64,000 nucleotides of DNA from Ignavibacteria bacterium (GCA_016716125.1 JADJWZ010000036.1:248001-312000), one strand, 5' to 3'. Shown: positions 37,878-48,245, counted from the stretch's first letter. Notes: generated by a model from the letters alone, not told the origin. Numbers and translations are program-made.

Positions 37878-39323
37878 TTGAAAGACAGCAAACTTCTGAA
37901 TCTGCTCCGGTCACTTACGAAATCCGAATTCCGGGAATTTGGGTTATTTGTAAATTCACCATTCCATAACAAAGAAATAGTTCTGATATTATTTTACGAT
38001 TTACTTAAAAAGATCTACCCGGAATTTAATGACAGAGAAGTTGACAGAAATATTGTTTATGCAGAATTATTTCGGGGAAAAAAATACAATGACGGTTTAT
38101 TCCGAAATACGGTTTCGGATCTGTTAAAGCTTGCAGAAAAATTTCTGACAGTTAAGCATTTAGAGAAAGAAATGTTTTACGGACAGTACTGGCTTTTAAA
38201 AGAGCTGACAAACAGAAAACAAAATTCTCTCTTTAAAACGAATTTCAAAAAAGCGGATAAGTTATTAGACTCGGATACAGCCAGAGATGAGATATATTAT
38301 CAGAATAAATTTTTACTTGAGGATGAATGGCGCAGGAATCATGTTGCAACTTCAAGCAGAATGCTTTTCGAAGAAGACAATTTAAAGAAGCAGTCTGAAA
38401 GTCTTCATGTTTATTACATAACGGAATTTACAAAGCTCTACGCTATATTATTAAATCAGTCAAAATACACTTATGATTATAAATTTAATTTTGAACTGTT
38501 TGAAGCAGTAACAGATTATTTAAGAAACAATTTTTCTTCGTACAGCGGCATACCTTACATTAATGTTTTTTACAATTGTGTAATGCTTTATAAAACGGAG
38601 GAAACAAAATATTTTACTGAGCTTAAGAAACTTCTTCTCAGACATTATAAACTTCTTACATTAACTGACAGAAAAAATATTTTCATAGTACTTATCAATT
38701 ACTGTAATGACCGCATCTCAAGAGGTGATAATGTTTTCCTTCAGGAAAAATTTACTGTCAATGAACATTTACTTAAATCAAAAGCTTATTTCGAAGGAAA
38801 TGATTTTATGCCTCACTATATTTACGAATCTATTGCGTCGACAGCGACTGAGCTTGGTAAATACGAATGGGCAGAAAAGTTTATAAAGAAATATAAGAAT
38901 ATTGTCCATACTGATTTTATAGTGAACTCATTTAATTATTGTTTGGCTGAGATTTTCTTTAAAAAAAATCAATACGGTAAAGCGTTGGAATATTTATCCG
39001 CAGTTAAACCGGGAGATGTAAAGTCAAGAATGAAAATAAATTTATTACTGATGAAGTTATACTATTCAGGGAATGATACAGTGCAGTTTAATTCACTCAC
39101 AGACAGTTTAAGAAAATATATAAACCGAAACAGGACCGTTCAGGAAATAAACAGGATAAAGCTGTCGAATTTTTTGATTTACATAAGCAAATTATACAGG
39201 ATAAAAAACGACGGAAGTTTATTATATGAGATAAGATCTATGAAGAATAATATCTTATCATGCACTGAACTATTTGAAAAGAAGTGGCTTGAGGAACAGG
39301 CGGATTTACTTATGATAAAGTAA
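37878..39323 (+). CDS. Helical protein of a Bacteroidota-type family of unknown function
   Basis: This 481-residue protein starts with TTG at 37878 (LKDSKLLNLLRSLTKSEF). It is charged and all-helical, with a repeat-like, TPR-like look, and has no signal peptide or membrane segment. The N-terminal pattern (LTKSEFREFGLFVNSPFHNK, then LFRGKKYNDGLFRNTVSDL) is one I know from many hypothetical proteins of Bacteroidota. No enzymatic residues stand out. It is followed after 94 bp by a secreted protein gene on the same strand. Function unknown; a scaffold or regulator role is only a guess. Confidence 0.7.
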   Translation: MKDSKLLNLLRSLTKSEFREFGLFVNSPFHNKEIVLILFYDLLKKIYPEFNDREVDRNIVYAELFRGKKYNDGLFRNTVSDLLKLAEKFLTVKHLEKEMFYGQYWLLKELTNRKQNSLFKTNFKKADKLLDSDTARDEIYYQNKFLLEDEWRRNHVATSSRMLFEEDNLKKQSESLHVYYITEFTKLYAILLNQSKYTYDYKFNFELFEAVTDYLRNNFSSYSGIPYINVFYNCVMLYKTEETKYFTELKKLLLRHYKLLTLTDRKNIFIVLINYCNDRISRGDNVFLQEKFTVNEHLLKSKAYFEGNDFMPHYIYESIASTATELGKYEWAEKFIKKYKNIVHTDFIVNSFNYCLAEIFFKKNQYGKALEYLSAVKPGDVKSRMKINLLLMKLYYSGNDTVQFNSLTDSLRKYINRNRTVQEINRIKLSNFLIYISKLYRIKNDGSLLYEIRSMKNNILSCTELFEKKWLEEQADLLMIK

Positions 39324-39417
39324 GGTTAAAAAATAATTGATCTGGGAAATTTATAAACCGCCATTTTATGTTGTTTCAAAACTTCTTTCGAATATATAAT
39401 TTCACAAAACAATCTGA

Positions 39418-40668
39418 ATGAATAATTTATATCTGAAATTTCTTTTTACATTACTACTTTTTTCCACCGGAGCTGATTTTGTAATTTGCAGCGAACCTTC
39501 AAATAATATCAGCTCTTTCATAAACGGAAGAGTAACGGATGAAAGAAAATTTCCTATTCCAAATGTAAAAGTGATATACGGTACCAAGGAAGTTTTAACA
39601 GACCGGTACGGAAAGTTTGCGCTCAATAATGTAACGTCTCCCTATACACTTACAATTGCTGAAAAAACCTCATCTACAGCTGTAATTTATAAAAATCTTT
39701 CCGTTACCAACCCTCAGCTCATTATCTTCGGCGATATTAAAGAACAATTCTCAAATTATGTTTCGCTGAAAGTTACTTTCCCGAAAATCGCTGAAGGCGG
39801 AAGCGCTGTGATCAAGCTGATCAGTCAGGAAGTGTTTGAATGTAAAGAAGCGCAGGCCGCTGCGGGAGATTCAACCGTTAAGCTTAATATTCTCTGGCCG
39901 GTTTCTGAAAATTATTTGAACGGCGAGATCGTATTACTTCAGAGAGATGCAAAAGGTTTTCAGTCTATTAAATTTATGAAAGTAAGTGTTTATAAAAAAG
40001 ATAAAAATAAAAAAGTAAAGATAAATAATAAAAAAGGAAGCGCTCTTTCCACTTCAGCCATCAATGTCTATCAGCCGTCAGACAAATCGCTGAAAACTGA
40101 TTTCAATGTATCACTGAATTTTTTTAATTATAATCTGAATTCGATCATAAAATTTTCGGAGAATTCAGACGGAGCCGTTAAAACACATATCTGGGTGCCC
40201 GATAAACTTTCCGTTACTAATAAAATTCTCGTTACCGGTTTCGGAAGATTCAGTAACGGTTCAGGTTATGCCGGACTGAATTTTGTTTCTCCCGGCGCTG
40301 AATTAAAACTATATCCCGAGTCTCCGCCCGAACTCTTCACTCCGTCCGATAATTATCTCGGTGCTGCAGGTAATACAAATTTTTCTTATTCACTCGGATC
40401 CGGTACCGGCATTTATGTTATTGAATTCAAAAGCGCAAATCCATATCTGAATCTTTATGTTGTAACTTCTGAAAGACAATCAACTTTAAATTATCTTTCA
40501 AGAAATGAGTTTAAAAATTACAGCGCTCAGTTTACATGGAGTGTAAAAAAATATCTTACTTTTTTTAATACGGATGAATTTGTCCGGCCGAAAGTTTTCA
40601 AAAATGATTTCAGTTATAAAGCAGTTCTCTATTCGGACAAAAGAAAATTTAAGACGGGATATTACTGA
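39418..40668 (+). CDS. Secreted protein with carboxypeptidase-regulatory-like domain
   Basis: This 416-residue protein has a signal peptide (MNNLYLKFLFTLLLFSTGADFVICS). Residues ~33-85 form a carboxypeptidase-regulatory-like beta domain: FINGRVTDERKFPIPNVKVI and LTDRYGKFALNNV. The rest is beta-rich with Lys/Asn-rich linkers and no motif that I recognise. There is no T9SS tail or lipobox, so it probably stays in the periplasm or at the outer membrane. It is on the same strand as the helical protein before it. A bidirectional hairpin follows 33 bp after the stop. Function unknown. Confidence 0.7.
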   Translation: MNNLYLKFLFTLLLFSTGADFVICSEPSNNISSFINGRVTDERKFPIPNVKVIYGTKEVLTDRYGKFALNNVTSPYTLTIAEKTSSTAVIYKNLSVTNPQLIIFGDIKEQFSNYVSLKVTFPKIAEGGSAVIKLISQEVFECKEAQAAAGDSTVKLNILWPVSENYLNGEIVLLQRDAKGFQSIKFMKVSVYKKDKNKKVKINNKKGSALSTSAINVYQPSDKSLKTDFNVSLNFFNYNLNSIIKFSENSDGAVKTHIWVPDKLSVTNKILVTGFGRFSNGSGYAGLNFVSPGAELKLYPESPPELFTPSDNYLGAAGNTNFSYSLGSGTGIYVIEFKSANPYLNLYVVTSERQSTLNYLSRNEFKNYSAQFTWSVKKYLTFFNTDEFVRPKVFKNDFSYKAVLYSDKRKFKTGYY

Positions 40669-40700
40669 TAATAGTTTATGAATTTTTCAGATATAAATAT

Positions 40701-40732
40701 AGCCGTTCCTTTGATTTAAGGAACGGCTTTTC
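40701..40732. terminator. Bidirectional terminator between convergent genes
   Basis: AGCCGTTCC (40701-40709) pairs with GGAACGGCT (40720-40728), with a T-run after it on the plus strand and A/T-rich sequence on the other side. It separates the convergent genes ending at 40668 and 40736. Confidence 0.85.
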
Positions 40733-40735
40733 AAT

Positions 40736-42568
40736 TCATTTGGTAAGAAGCATCTTCCTTGTCTGAGAATAATTTTCAGAATACAGACTGTAGAAATAAA
40801 CTCCACTGCTGAGGTTATTGCCGTCGAAGGTGTATGAGTAACTACCGGGATTGAGTTTTGAAGAAAAAAGTGTCACCATTTCCTTTCCGAGAATGTCAAA
40901 GATCTTAAGAGTGTAAAGTGAATTTGATATTTCTCCTGACGGTATTGAAAATTTTATAGTTGTAACCGGATTGAACGGATTGGGGAAATTCTGTTCCAGC
41001 AGAAAACCTTCCGGCAGCGCCTGAGACTCCTGTTCAATTCCCGAGACAATTCCCTGCCCTTCTGTTGCATTATAAAACTGATTCAGACCGACGTTTGTAT
41101 AAACTTCTTTAAGTCCTCTCGGCCAGATTATCACCAGCGAGTCAATAGCAGCGGCATCCCCGAATCCCATATGCACGTTCAGCATATTCATTGAGTTAAA
41201 AGAATTTTGCGATGACACTTCCCGCATTTGCCAGACTTCAGTTCCGTTGAACATTGCCTTAGCTTTTACTTTGGTTCCGATCGCCGCTTTATTGGAATAA
41301 TTATTACCCGGTCCTGAACCAGTGCATTTAATATTTATCCATTTGTTACCGTTGCTCAGATCATTTCTGAACAGACCTTTTGAAGTAGTGCTGCCTGCTA
41401 CATACAAGTCAAGCGTTCCGTTATTATCGTAATCACCGGCAGTCGCTCCGAAATTTCCGCCGGAGATTGTTACGACCTGCAGAGTATCTATTCTTGTAAA
41501 TGTTCCGTTCCCGTTATTGTTATAATACCTGCTCTGCTGTCCGCCGTCTCTGGTTACAAAGCAGTCAAGATCTCCGTCATTATCAAAATCTCCCCAGACA
41601 TTTGCGAGATATGAACCGATATCTGAAACTATACTTCCGACCTGTGCAGCTATCATCCTTTCGTAAACTCCGTTATTATTTCTGTATAAATTATTCGGGA
41701 CATTGTTTGCGTAATTTGTAATGAATCCGTCAAGGTCTCCGTCATTGTCATAATCGATCCAGTTCCATACCTGTCCGTCAAGCTGATCGGTAGCCATCGG
41801 AGCTGTCATCAGTCTTACCAGATCTGCAGTTCCGGTTTCCGTCAGCATATTTTTATATAAAAAATCCGTAGACGTAGAACCGCCGGGACCGCTTCCAATA
41901 AATAGATCCATATCACCATCCTGATCATAATCAGACCATGCCGGAACTGTAAAAGGAGCAAGCGTATCAGTTAGTCCGTGTATCTCCAGTCTTGTAAAAC
42001 TCCCGTCTCCGTTATTTTTTAGAAATCTGTTAGGATGAAACACCGTGCCAAAACCGTTTGCAGCTGCGATGATCAGGTCTGTATAACCGTCATTGTCATA
42101 ATCAGCCCAGGCGCAGCCCCAGCCGGTATTATTCGCTGTGTCACCTATATCGCCTGTAAGAATTTTGCTCATTATTCCGTTACCGTTATTTTTATACAGA
42201 TATGAAAATGCTCCGTTGGTAGAAGTTACAAAGCAGTCCAGCAGACCGTCATTATTATAATCAGACCAAGAGTTTCCGAGCGTACCATTTTGATTTGCCA
42301 TTGCTGTTTCCAGTTTCATAAAATTTCCATTACCGAGATTTTTGTAAATAACTTTTCTGTTTACAAAAAGATCGAGCCATTTGTCATTATCTATATCCAC
42401 CCAGCTTGCGCCGATGTATGCGCCTGCCAAAATATCATTAACAACAGGATTACTCTGATCAGTAATTTTTATAAAATTCTGACCTAAAGATCCTTTCACT
42501 GCAAGTATAAATAAAATTAGAATTATAAGTACTCTTACCGGTTTGAAAAAATTTTTGAGACATTTCAT
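40736..42568 (-). CDS. FG-GAP/ASPIC-UnbV repeat protein with T9SS tail
   Basis: This 610-residue secreted protein begins with a signal peptide and then carries about seven VCBS/FG-GAP repeats, each with a calcium-loop core such as DYNNDGLLD, DYDNDGYTD or DFDNDGDLD. Residues ~430-505 form an ASPIC/UnbV domain (GTKVKAKAMFNG to DSLVIIWPRG). The last ~85 residues form a T9SS tail (LEQNFPNPFNPVTTIKFSI to KMLLTK). CRTAC1-like proteins of this kind are surface beta-propellers of unclear role. An AGGAG ribosome binding site lies ~6 nt before the ATG. There is no operon partner. Confidence 0.88.
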   Translation of the reverse strand: MKCLKNFFKPVRVLIILILFILAVKGSLGQNFIKITDQSNPVVNDILAGAYIGASWVDIDNDKWLDLFVNRKVIYKNLGNGNFMKLETAMANQNGTLGNSWSDYNNDGLLDCFVTSTNGAFSYLYKNNGNGIMSKILTGDIGDTANNTGWGCAWADYDNDGYTDLIIAAANGFGTVFHPNRFLKNNGDGSFTRLEIHGLTDTLAPFTVPAWSDYDQDGDMDLFIGSGPGGSTSTDFLYKNMLTETGTADLVRLMTAPMATDQLDGQVWNWIDYDNDGDLDGFITNYANNVPNNLYRNNNGVYERMIAAQVGSIVSDIGSYLANVWGDFDNDGDLDCFVTRDGGQQSRYYNNNGNGTFTRIDTLQVVTISGGNFGATAGDYDNNGTLDLYVAGSTTSKGLFRNDLSNGNKWINIKCTGSGPGNNYSNKAAIGTKVKAKAMFNGTEVWQMREVSSQNSFNSMNMLNVHMGFGDAAAIDSLVIIWPRGLKEVYTNVGLNQFYNATEGQGIVSGIEQESQALPEGFLLEQNFPNPFNPVTTIKFSIPSGEISNSLYTLKIFDILGKEMVTLFSSKLNPGSYSYTFDGNNLSSGVYFYSLYSENYSQTRKMLLTK

Positions 42569-42657
42569 AACTACTCCTTTTTGTTTTGTAATTTTTAATT
42601 ATTACAAATCTATAGTAATTATTTTTTAATGAACATCTCACAAACATATGGTTTTAT

Positions 42658-42699
42658 TCAATTATCAATTATCAATTTTCAATGTTCAATTATCACTGT
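42658..42699. repeat. Heptamer tandem repeat (TCAATTA), 6 units
   Basis: Six 7-mers: TCAATTA, TCAATTA, TCAATTT, TCAATGT, TCAATTA, TCACTGT. The tract lies between the FG-GAP gene start (42568) and the end of the M6 peptidase gene (42855), so it is 5' to one and 3' to the other. Confidence 0.7.
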
Positions 42700-42765
42700 T
42701 ATGTCTTATTAAAAAAAGATTAAATTTTTTTAATTTTCACTTAAAAACTTGATTAATTATTGACA

Positions 42766-42801
42766 TAAAAATCCCGCAAAAGATTTTGTTCTCTGCGGGA
42801 T
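42766..42801 (-). terminator. Terminator of the M6 peptidase gene
   Basis: On the minus strand, ATCCCGCA (42801-42794) pairs with TGCGGGAT (42778-42771) and is followed by TTTTTATG. It is ~55 bp past the stop at 42855. Confidence 0.8.
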
Positions 42802-42825
42802 AAGTAGTATTTTTTAAATTATATA

Positions 42826-42860
42826 TTTGTAATTTGAATTTTGTAATTTGTAATTTATTT
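42826..42860. repeat. Heptamer tandem repeat (TTTGTAA), 5 units, overlapping a stop codon
   Basis: TTTGTAA, TTTGAAT, TTTGTAA, TTTGTAA, TTTATTT. The last unit contains the stop codon of the M6 peptidase gene (minus strand, 42855-42857). The unit is the same as at 11072, 32 kb away. Confidence 0.75.
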
Positions 42861-44388
42861 GAGTAGGATCATCTTCCTCACCTGCTCAAATTCTCCCGCT
42901 TTTATTTTATAGTAATATACTCCGCTTGCAAAATCAGAACCGCTGAACGTTACGGAATATCTACCGGCTGTTTTGAATTCGTTTACAAGAGTCTTTACTT
43001 CTCTTCCTACTATATCATAAATTTTTATAGAAACCTGAACATCTTTCGGCAGATCGAATTTTATGTTTGTAGACGGATTAAACGGGTTTGGGTAATTGCT
43101 GTATAATTTAAATTCTTTTGGAATTTCCGTATCACTGATAAAGCTGTCAGGACCTTCTGTACATAATGGGCATCCTACGTTCGGTATTAATCCGATTCCC
43201 ATATCAAAGTCTGAACGGACAGATGTATCCTGATATTTATCCACAGCCTGAATTTTATATCTCACAGGATACTCAGCAGTATTTCCTATCCCCGGCCAGC
43301 CGCTGCCAACAGCATATATTGTTGTGTCAATATAACTTGGAGCTGTTCCCGAATCTATCTCAACAGTATTATGCAAAGTATAATTTGTTGGTACTACACT
43401 CATACCTGTCGAAGTCGCTCTCCATATCTTGTATTTCTTTTTATTATTACTTGTATCCAGCATATCCGGCTCCATGTTATGATTCCATGTTAATATTAGT
43501 CTCATGATATTTTCAGTTTCCAGATGATATTCTACAACCAAACCCATTGGTCTGGATGGAGGAGTAATCTGAAGTATAGAAGAATCCGTATATCCGCCTT
43601 CGCCGGCTTTGTAAATTTTAAACGCTGCTGAACTTGTAGGACCTGATCCGGAATTTGAATACAGCCAGATATAAATTCCCGAACTACTATTGCTCATAGT
43701 TTTCGTATTAGGGCTTGAATAAGGACTGAATATTTCATTATACCCTACATTCCACGCATCATATCGGTCTCCTAATACTTCTTCATTTGCATATATTTCT
43801 TCTTGAATTTGTAAAACCCCGGTCTGTTCCCATAGGGCATCCGTCATTTTTTCCAATACCTGCCCAAATTGTATATGAATAACTTCATGCATCAGCGGAA
43901 TTTAAATTCCAGCCGCCATCATTATCATAAGACACACTATCTCTTAAATAATAATTCCATAACCCGCCATCAAAGCAATATCCGGCATCCCATGCATACC
44001 TTTGTTTTTGTCCTTTATAACTCCAGTGCCAGACACCATCTGCACATTCTAAATCCTGTACATGAAAATTATTTCCGTTTGGAAAAAATATTCCGGTTGA
44101 TTTTATATGATTGATGTATATTCCTTTACCGTAATCTCCTGTATAATCATAAGGACCTATTGTCTGTATTGAATCTCCAAGCATAATTTTATCCCATTTA
44201 GATGCATTACTCCGGTTTGTTATTAAAAAACATTCTTCTCCCTGAATCGGAACTCTTAAAATCTCACCATTTGTGCTGCTTCTTGCTGAATAATCAGCTA
44301 AGTAATAATTATTCTGAGTAGCGAAAATTACTGTATCAGCATTCTGATAATTCAGTAAAATCATTTCATAAGGACTAAAAAATCCATC
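42855..44388 (-). pseudogene. M6-type metallopeptidase, C-terminal part (3' of IS insertion)
   Basis: This is the back part of a secreted peptidase cut by the IS element. It resumes in frame at GAT (44388-44386) and reads GFFSPYEMILLNYQ, continues to 43885 (NSADA), and then changes frame by one base near 43888 into MHEVIHIQFG. Beta-sandwich modules follow, and the end is a T9SS tail (LYSNYPNPFNPSTNIKFDL to KMILLK). The frame change is a single-base event and may be a consensus error. A terminator and a heptamer tract lie at the 3' end. Joined to the front part (46696-45808), the intact protein would be ~800 residues. Confidence 0.8.
44382..44388. repeat. Target-site duplication, left copy
   Basis: ATCCATC directly precedes the IS terminal repeat at 44389. 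An identical copy follows the IS at 45801-45807. Confidence 0.8.
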
Positions 44389-45800
44389 GGTGAAGTCTTA
44401 AATTACCTGTAAAAGTAACAAAAAATGGCGCTGCTTTACTTAATTTTGTAAAATAAACCGTTCAAAATAAATTAAACAAAAGAAACAACGCCATGACCAG
44501 AGACAAAATACTCCATCAGAAAGAATAAGCAATGAACTATCAGAGCTAATACTGAATGGAAATGATAGCCAGGAAGATTTACTTGGTTTAATATTAAAAG
44601 AAATACTTCAGAAGACAGTTCAGGAGTTATTGGAAAAGGAGATAGAGAAGAAACTGGGAAGGATATTATGAACGAAAAGAAGAAACCGAATCGGATCAAA
44701 TTTACCGTAACGGTAATGAAACGCGTAAAATAAAGACATGAAGGCAAGGTTAATATAAGTGCCTCAGCTTCGTAATACCCGGAACACACAGATCAGATGT
44801 ATTAAAGCTATTAGGTAAAAGGAGTGCAGAACTTGAGCGTATAGTAACAGAAATGTATGTGCGCGGATTATCAACGAGGGATATAGAAGATCTGCTGAGA
44901 ACACCTGAAGGAGAATTATTACTGAACAGGAGTTCGGTTAGTGAAGTTACAAAATCATTGAATGAGGAATATATAAGATTTATCAACAGAGATTTAAGTT
45001 GTTATGATTTGATATATTTATTTGTAGACGGCGTCTATGAATCGCTTAGAAGAGTGACAGGCAGAAAGGAAGCTATTCTGTGTGCATGGGGAATACTTGC
45101 AACGGGAGAGAAGATAATGCTTCATTTATCATTGGGAAACAGAGAGAATTGTGGGACCTGGACTGAATTTTTCAGAGATGCAAAACAGAGGACTGATATA
45201 CAATGCTAATAATCTCAGATGGAGGACCGGGATTAAAGAAAGCAATTGAAGATTGTTTTCCGGAAAGCAAGAGGCAGAGGTGTATAGCTCACAAGCTTAG
45301 AAATATAGCAAATAAATTAAATGAAGATGGACAACAAAGATTACTGCCTTTAATAAAAGACGTATATTATCAGACTGATCATGCAATAGCAACGATGATA
45401 GCAATGAAACTTATAGATGATTATTCATCGAATATCCTCAGCAATCAAATGTTTTCAGGAAGATTTGGACAGTTGTTTAAACTTCATGAAATTTCCTGTT
45501 GGTCATCACCGGTTCATACGAACAACAAATTTGCTTGAGAGAACATTTGAAGAGCAAAAGCGCAGGACAAGACAATCCAAGATTTTTTGATGAACAAAGT
45601 TGTATCAAAAACTGTTTTACGGTACGATGATAAGAGTTAGCGAAAAGTGAAAACAATAAAAATGAAAGAATATGAATTGACGATATTAAGAAACATGAGA
45701 AGTATGTTTGGATGGAAAGATATCAGTGAAGAAAACTTTATTTCAAAGAAATATGCAGCTTAACCATTTTTCGTTTTTACAGGGAAAAAATGACTTGACC
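44389..45800 (+). mobile_element. IS256-family insertion sequence (1412 bp)
   Basis: The ends are imperfect inverted repeats of ~25 bp or more: the left end starts GGTGAAGTC with CCTGTAAAAG inside, and the right end read inward starts GGTCAAGTC with CCTGTAAAAA inside. Both then reach an A-rich segment ending in AATGG. A 7-bp duplication ATCCATC flanks the element. Inside is a Mutator/IS256-type transposase. Length fits the family (1.3-1.5 kb). It sits in the M6 metallopeptidase gene in the opposite orientation. Removing 44389-45800 and one repeat copy restores the host reading frame exactly. Confidence 0.88.
44493..45763 (+). pseudogene. IS256-family transposase, several frameshifts
   Basis: Read across frames, a full-length transposase (~420 residues) can be followed from ATG 44493 to TAA 45761-45763. 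Recognisable pieces are EDLLGLILKEILQK and ELLEKEIEKKLGR, then SDVLKLLGKRSAELERIV and MYVRGLSTRDIEDLL. Next come the first Asp in IYLFVDGVYE, the second Asp in IISDGGPGLKKAIE with CIAHKLRNIANK, and the Glu in TTNLLERTFEEQKRRT. There are at least four or five frame breaks, near 44525, 44650-44780, 45200, 45490 and after 45590. As written it cannot be made, but the density of breaks may reflect sequence error as well as decay. Confidence 0.78.
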
Positions 45801-45807
45801 ATCCATC
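45801..45807. repeat. Target-site duplication, right copy
   Basis: ATCCATC directly follows the right end of the IS, identical to 44382-44388. Confidence 0.8.
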
Positions 45808-46696
45808 TCCTCCGGGACCGTAAGAAACTTTCCCATACGTAATATGTCCATCTGCATAAAAACAATGACCATGCTCATGCTGTAAAGCAAGCATATTATG
45901 AAATTTTCTGGAAGAGAATGAGACCGTTACTCCTGATCCTTTACCACGAAAGCCATTGCCAATATTTATTTGATTTGCTGTATCAACTAAAACATATGAA
46001 AAATCCCATCTATACTGAGTCAAATGTGCATATCCTCTTTCATCCCAAAGGACCATCGTTGTTTTTATGTACTTTATATATCATATCTACATATCCATCC
46101 TGCTCATAGTAAAATTTCATCTGTCCGTTTATTAATGTATCCCGCCATCTGTCATAAGGTCTCCAATCAACTATTTCTTCATGGAGTTTTCTCCATATTT
46201 CAATATTTATTTCATGATCCGAAGCATATCCATTTGCATTCTTATCTAGCACAACTGAAAATGCTTTGCCTGTTACATGAAATTTGCCTCTGCTAACCTC
46301 AAGCCAGTAATCACTAAATTGTTCTGTATTTTCATCATAAGCATCCCACCAATCCGAGTTGTAACTTTTTGTTTCGGCAATTATGCTATCCAAGTATAGA
46401 GGTGGTTGACCTGCAGGCCACTGCCAGTCATCATTATCTCCTAAGAATTGAACAAATACTATAATAACCGGAAAAACCGCAGAAGATGGAGATGAAGTAT
46501 CACCGCTAAGGTCTGTTCTTATAGGCTTTGTTAAACCCGTGAATTGGTTATCAAATATTGAGCTGCTGAACGAACCGGATGAATCTATAAAACCGCACTC
46601 AAAACCATGCTGTGATACGCAAGTTGATACCGCAAGTAATCTAAAAAAGGATACTAATATAAATATAAAAAATATTTTTCTTATTAATTTTTTCAT
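45808..46696 (-). pseudogene. M6-type metallopeptidase, N-terminal part (5' of IS insertion)
   Basis: The gene starts at 46696 with a signal peptide (MKKLIRKIFFIFILVSFF). The first frame has FPVIIVFVQF, DYWLEVSRGKFHVTG and VDMIYKVHK, typical of M6/immune-inhibitor-A-like peptidases. It changes frame at the T5 run at 46062-46066 and continues as TTMVLWDERGYAHL. The zinc motif HEHGH is at about 45864-45878 (near residue 273), followed by CFYADGH with a further His. The frame enters the IS after GPGGDG. The protein would have been Sec-exported and then sent out by T9SS. A GGAG motif lies ~12 nt before the ATG, and a folded RNA candidate lies farther upstream. Confidence 0.82.
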
Positions 46697-46744
46697 TTTT
46701 TTATAACTCCTATAATTATATTTTGATAAAAATTTTTAAAATAA

Positions 46745-46818
46745 AGGGCGGAGTATTCCAAAACAATATTTGGAATAAACTTTTAACCTTTTCGCAGAGG
46801 TAAGAGAGCTTCCGCCCT
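46745..46818 (-). ncRNA. Structured RNA candidate upstream of the M6 peptidase gene
   Basis: An 8-bp GC-rich helix closes the element: AGGGCGGA (46745-46752) with TCCGCCCT (46811-46818). Inside are a perfect 9-bp hairpin, TATTCCAAA (46754-46762) with TTTGGAATA (46769-46777), and a weaker 4-bp hairpin at 46786-46801. This gives a three-way-junction shape. On the minus strand it ends in TTTATTTT and lies 49 nt before the peptidase ATG, and 57 nt after the stop of the preceding gene. It could be a cis-regulatory RNA or an elaborate terminator. I do not recognise it as a known riboswitch. Confidence 0.5.
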
Positions 46819-46875
46819 GTTAAATACTTAGTCTTCGAGATTTTTTAAGGACCTCTTGTCATTACAATTCTAATA

Positions 46876-48128
46876 TTATTTCAAAAGCACAAACTTCTTA
46901 TTATCCATTATTATTTTATCGATATATAGTGAATAAAAATATATTCCGGAACTCAATTCTGTAGCGTCAAAGTTTATTTCATAATTTCCCATATTTTGTT
47001 TTTTATTTATTAATGTTTTTATTTCTTTGCCTGATAAATCAGTAATTTTAATTTGTATAAATGCCTCTTTTCCTATTTTGTAATTTATCTTTGTTTTCGA
47101 ATTAAAAGGATTGGGAAAATTTTGAGAAAGAGAGAATTCATTCGGAAGTTCCTGCTCCTGACTAATTATATTTACCAAAGTCTGACCTCCGTTTGTTGTT
47201 TTGATAATTTTTCCGCCGCCGCCAACCGCCCATCCGATTGAGTCGTTATAAAAATGTATTGATGCCATAAAAGCCGGAGGAAATAACCCTGAATTTTCCC
47301 TGACAAAATTTTCTCCGCCATCCGTAGATTTAAAAAGATAACCCTGCTCCCCGCCAACAAAGCCGGTGTTTTCATCAATGAATTCCGCACATCGCATTTG
47401 AGGATTTACGGCAATTGAATCAATATAAAACCAAGTATCTCCGAAGTCAGTGGTTTTGAAAATCCTCCGGTCTGTACCAGCTACCCAGCCGGTCAAATCA
47501 TTTACAAAAGTTAATTTATAAAATTCAGGAATTCTAAATCCAATTGGCATAACTATATTATTCCAGCTTAAACCTCCGTTGGTGGTCTTAAACATATCAG
47601 TTCCTGACCCGGAAACAATACCTGTCAGTGCATCTTTGAAATACATATCCTGAAGATTACCGGCAAAAAGATAATCGGTAATAATTGAATCACCGCCGTT
47701 TGTAGTCCTTAAAACTCTCTGACTGCCTCCGGCAATCCAGCCCGTATTTTCGTCAATAAAAAATAATGCATTGTAGCTTGCTCCGAATCCCCATCCGTTA
47801 TTTCTGATCACTATCCAGCTGTCACCGCCATCTGTTGTTTTAATAATTGTTTCAAACCATCCCACGACATAACAAATATTAGAGTCAACGATGTGAATAC
47901 TCGATAAAGGTTTGCCAACAGCAGGGTTTGGAACGTTATCCAGTTAGTTCCTCCGTTTGTAGTTTTTAATATCGTACCTCCGTCACCTACTGCCCAGCCG
48001 GTATTTCTGTTATAAAACTCAACATCATATAAATTACTATTTGTGAATGAACTTTGAAGTATCCACTGCGCTTCTGACTCTAAAACTGAAATTAAATATA
48101 ATAATAGAATAATAGTTATTTTTTCCAT
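46876..48128 (-). pseudogene. Ycf48-like beta-propeller secreted protein with T9SS tail, frameshifted
   Basis: Two frames join to one ~417-residue protein. The first (from 48128) has a signal peptide and the repeat VGDGGTILKTTNGGTNWIT. The second has many copies of the same blade pattern (TGWIAGG...VLRTTNGG, TGWVAGTDRRIFKTTDFGDTW, IGWAVGGGGKIIKTTNGG) and a T9SS tail (LSQNFPNPFNSKTKINYKI to KKFVLLK). Adding one base near 47933-47937 restores VPNPAVGKPLSSIHIVD across the break. The repeats are photosystem-stability/BNR-like propeller blades, probably a binding protein on the surface. The break is one base, so the gene may be intact in the real genome. Confidence 0.82.
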
Positions 48129-48245
48129 TTCCGCTTCTTTAATGATTTTTTATCAGGACATCCTATATAATTAAGATTTTCTTTTCATAACATCCTTCAG
48201 TAATAATTTAAAAAAAATTATTTATTTATAATATGACTTCGGTCA

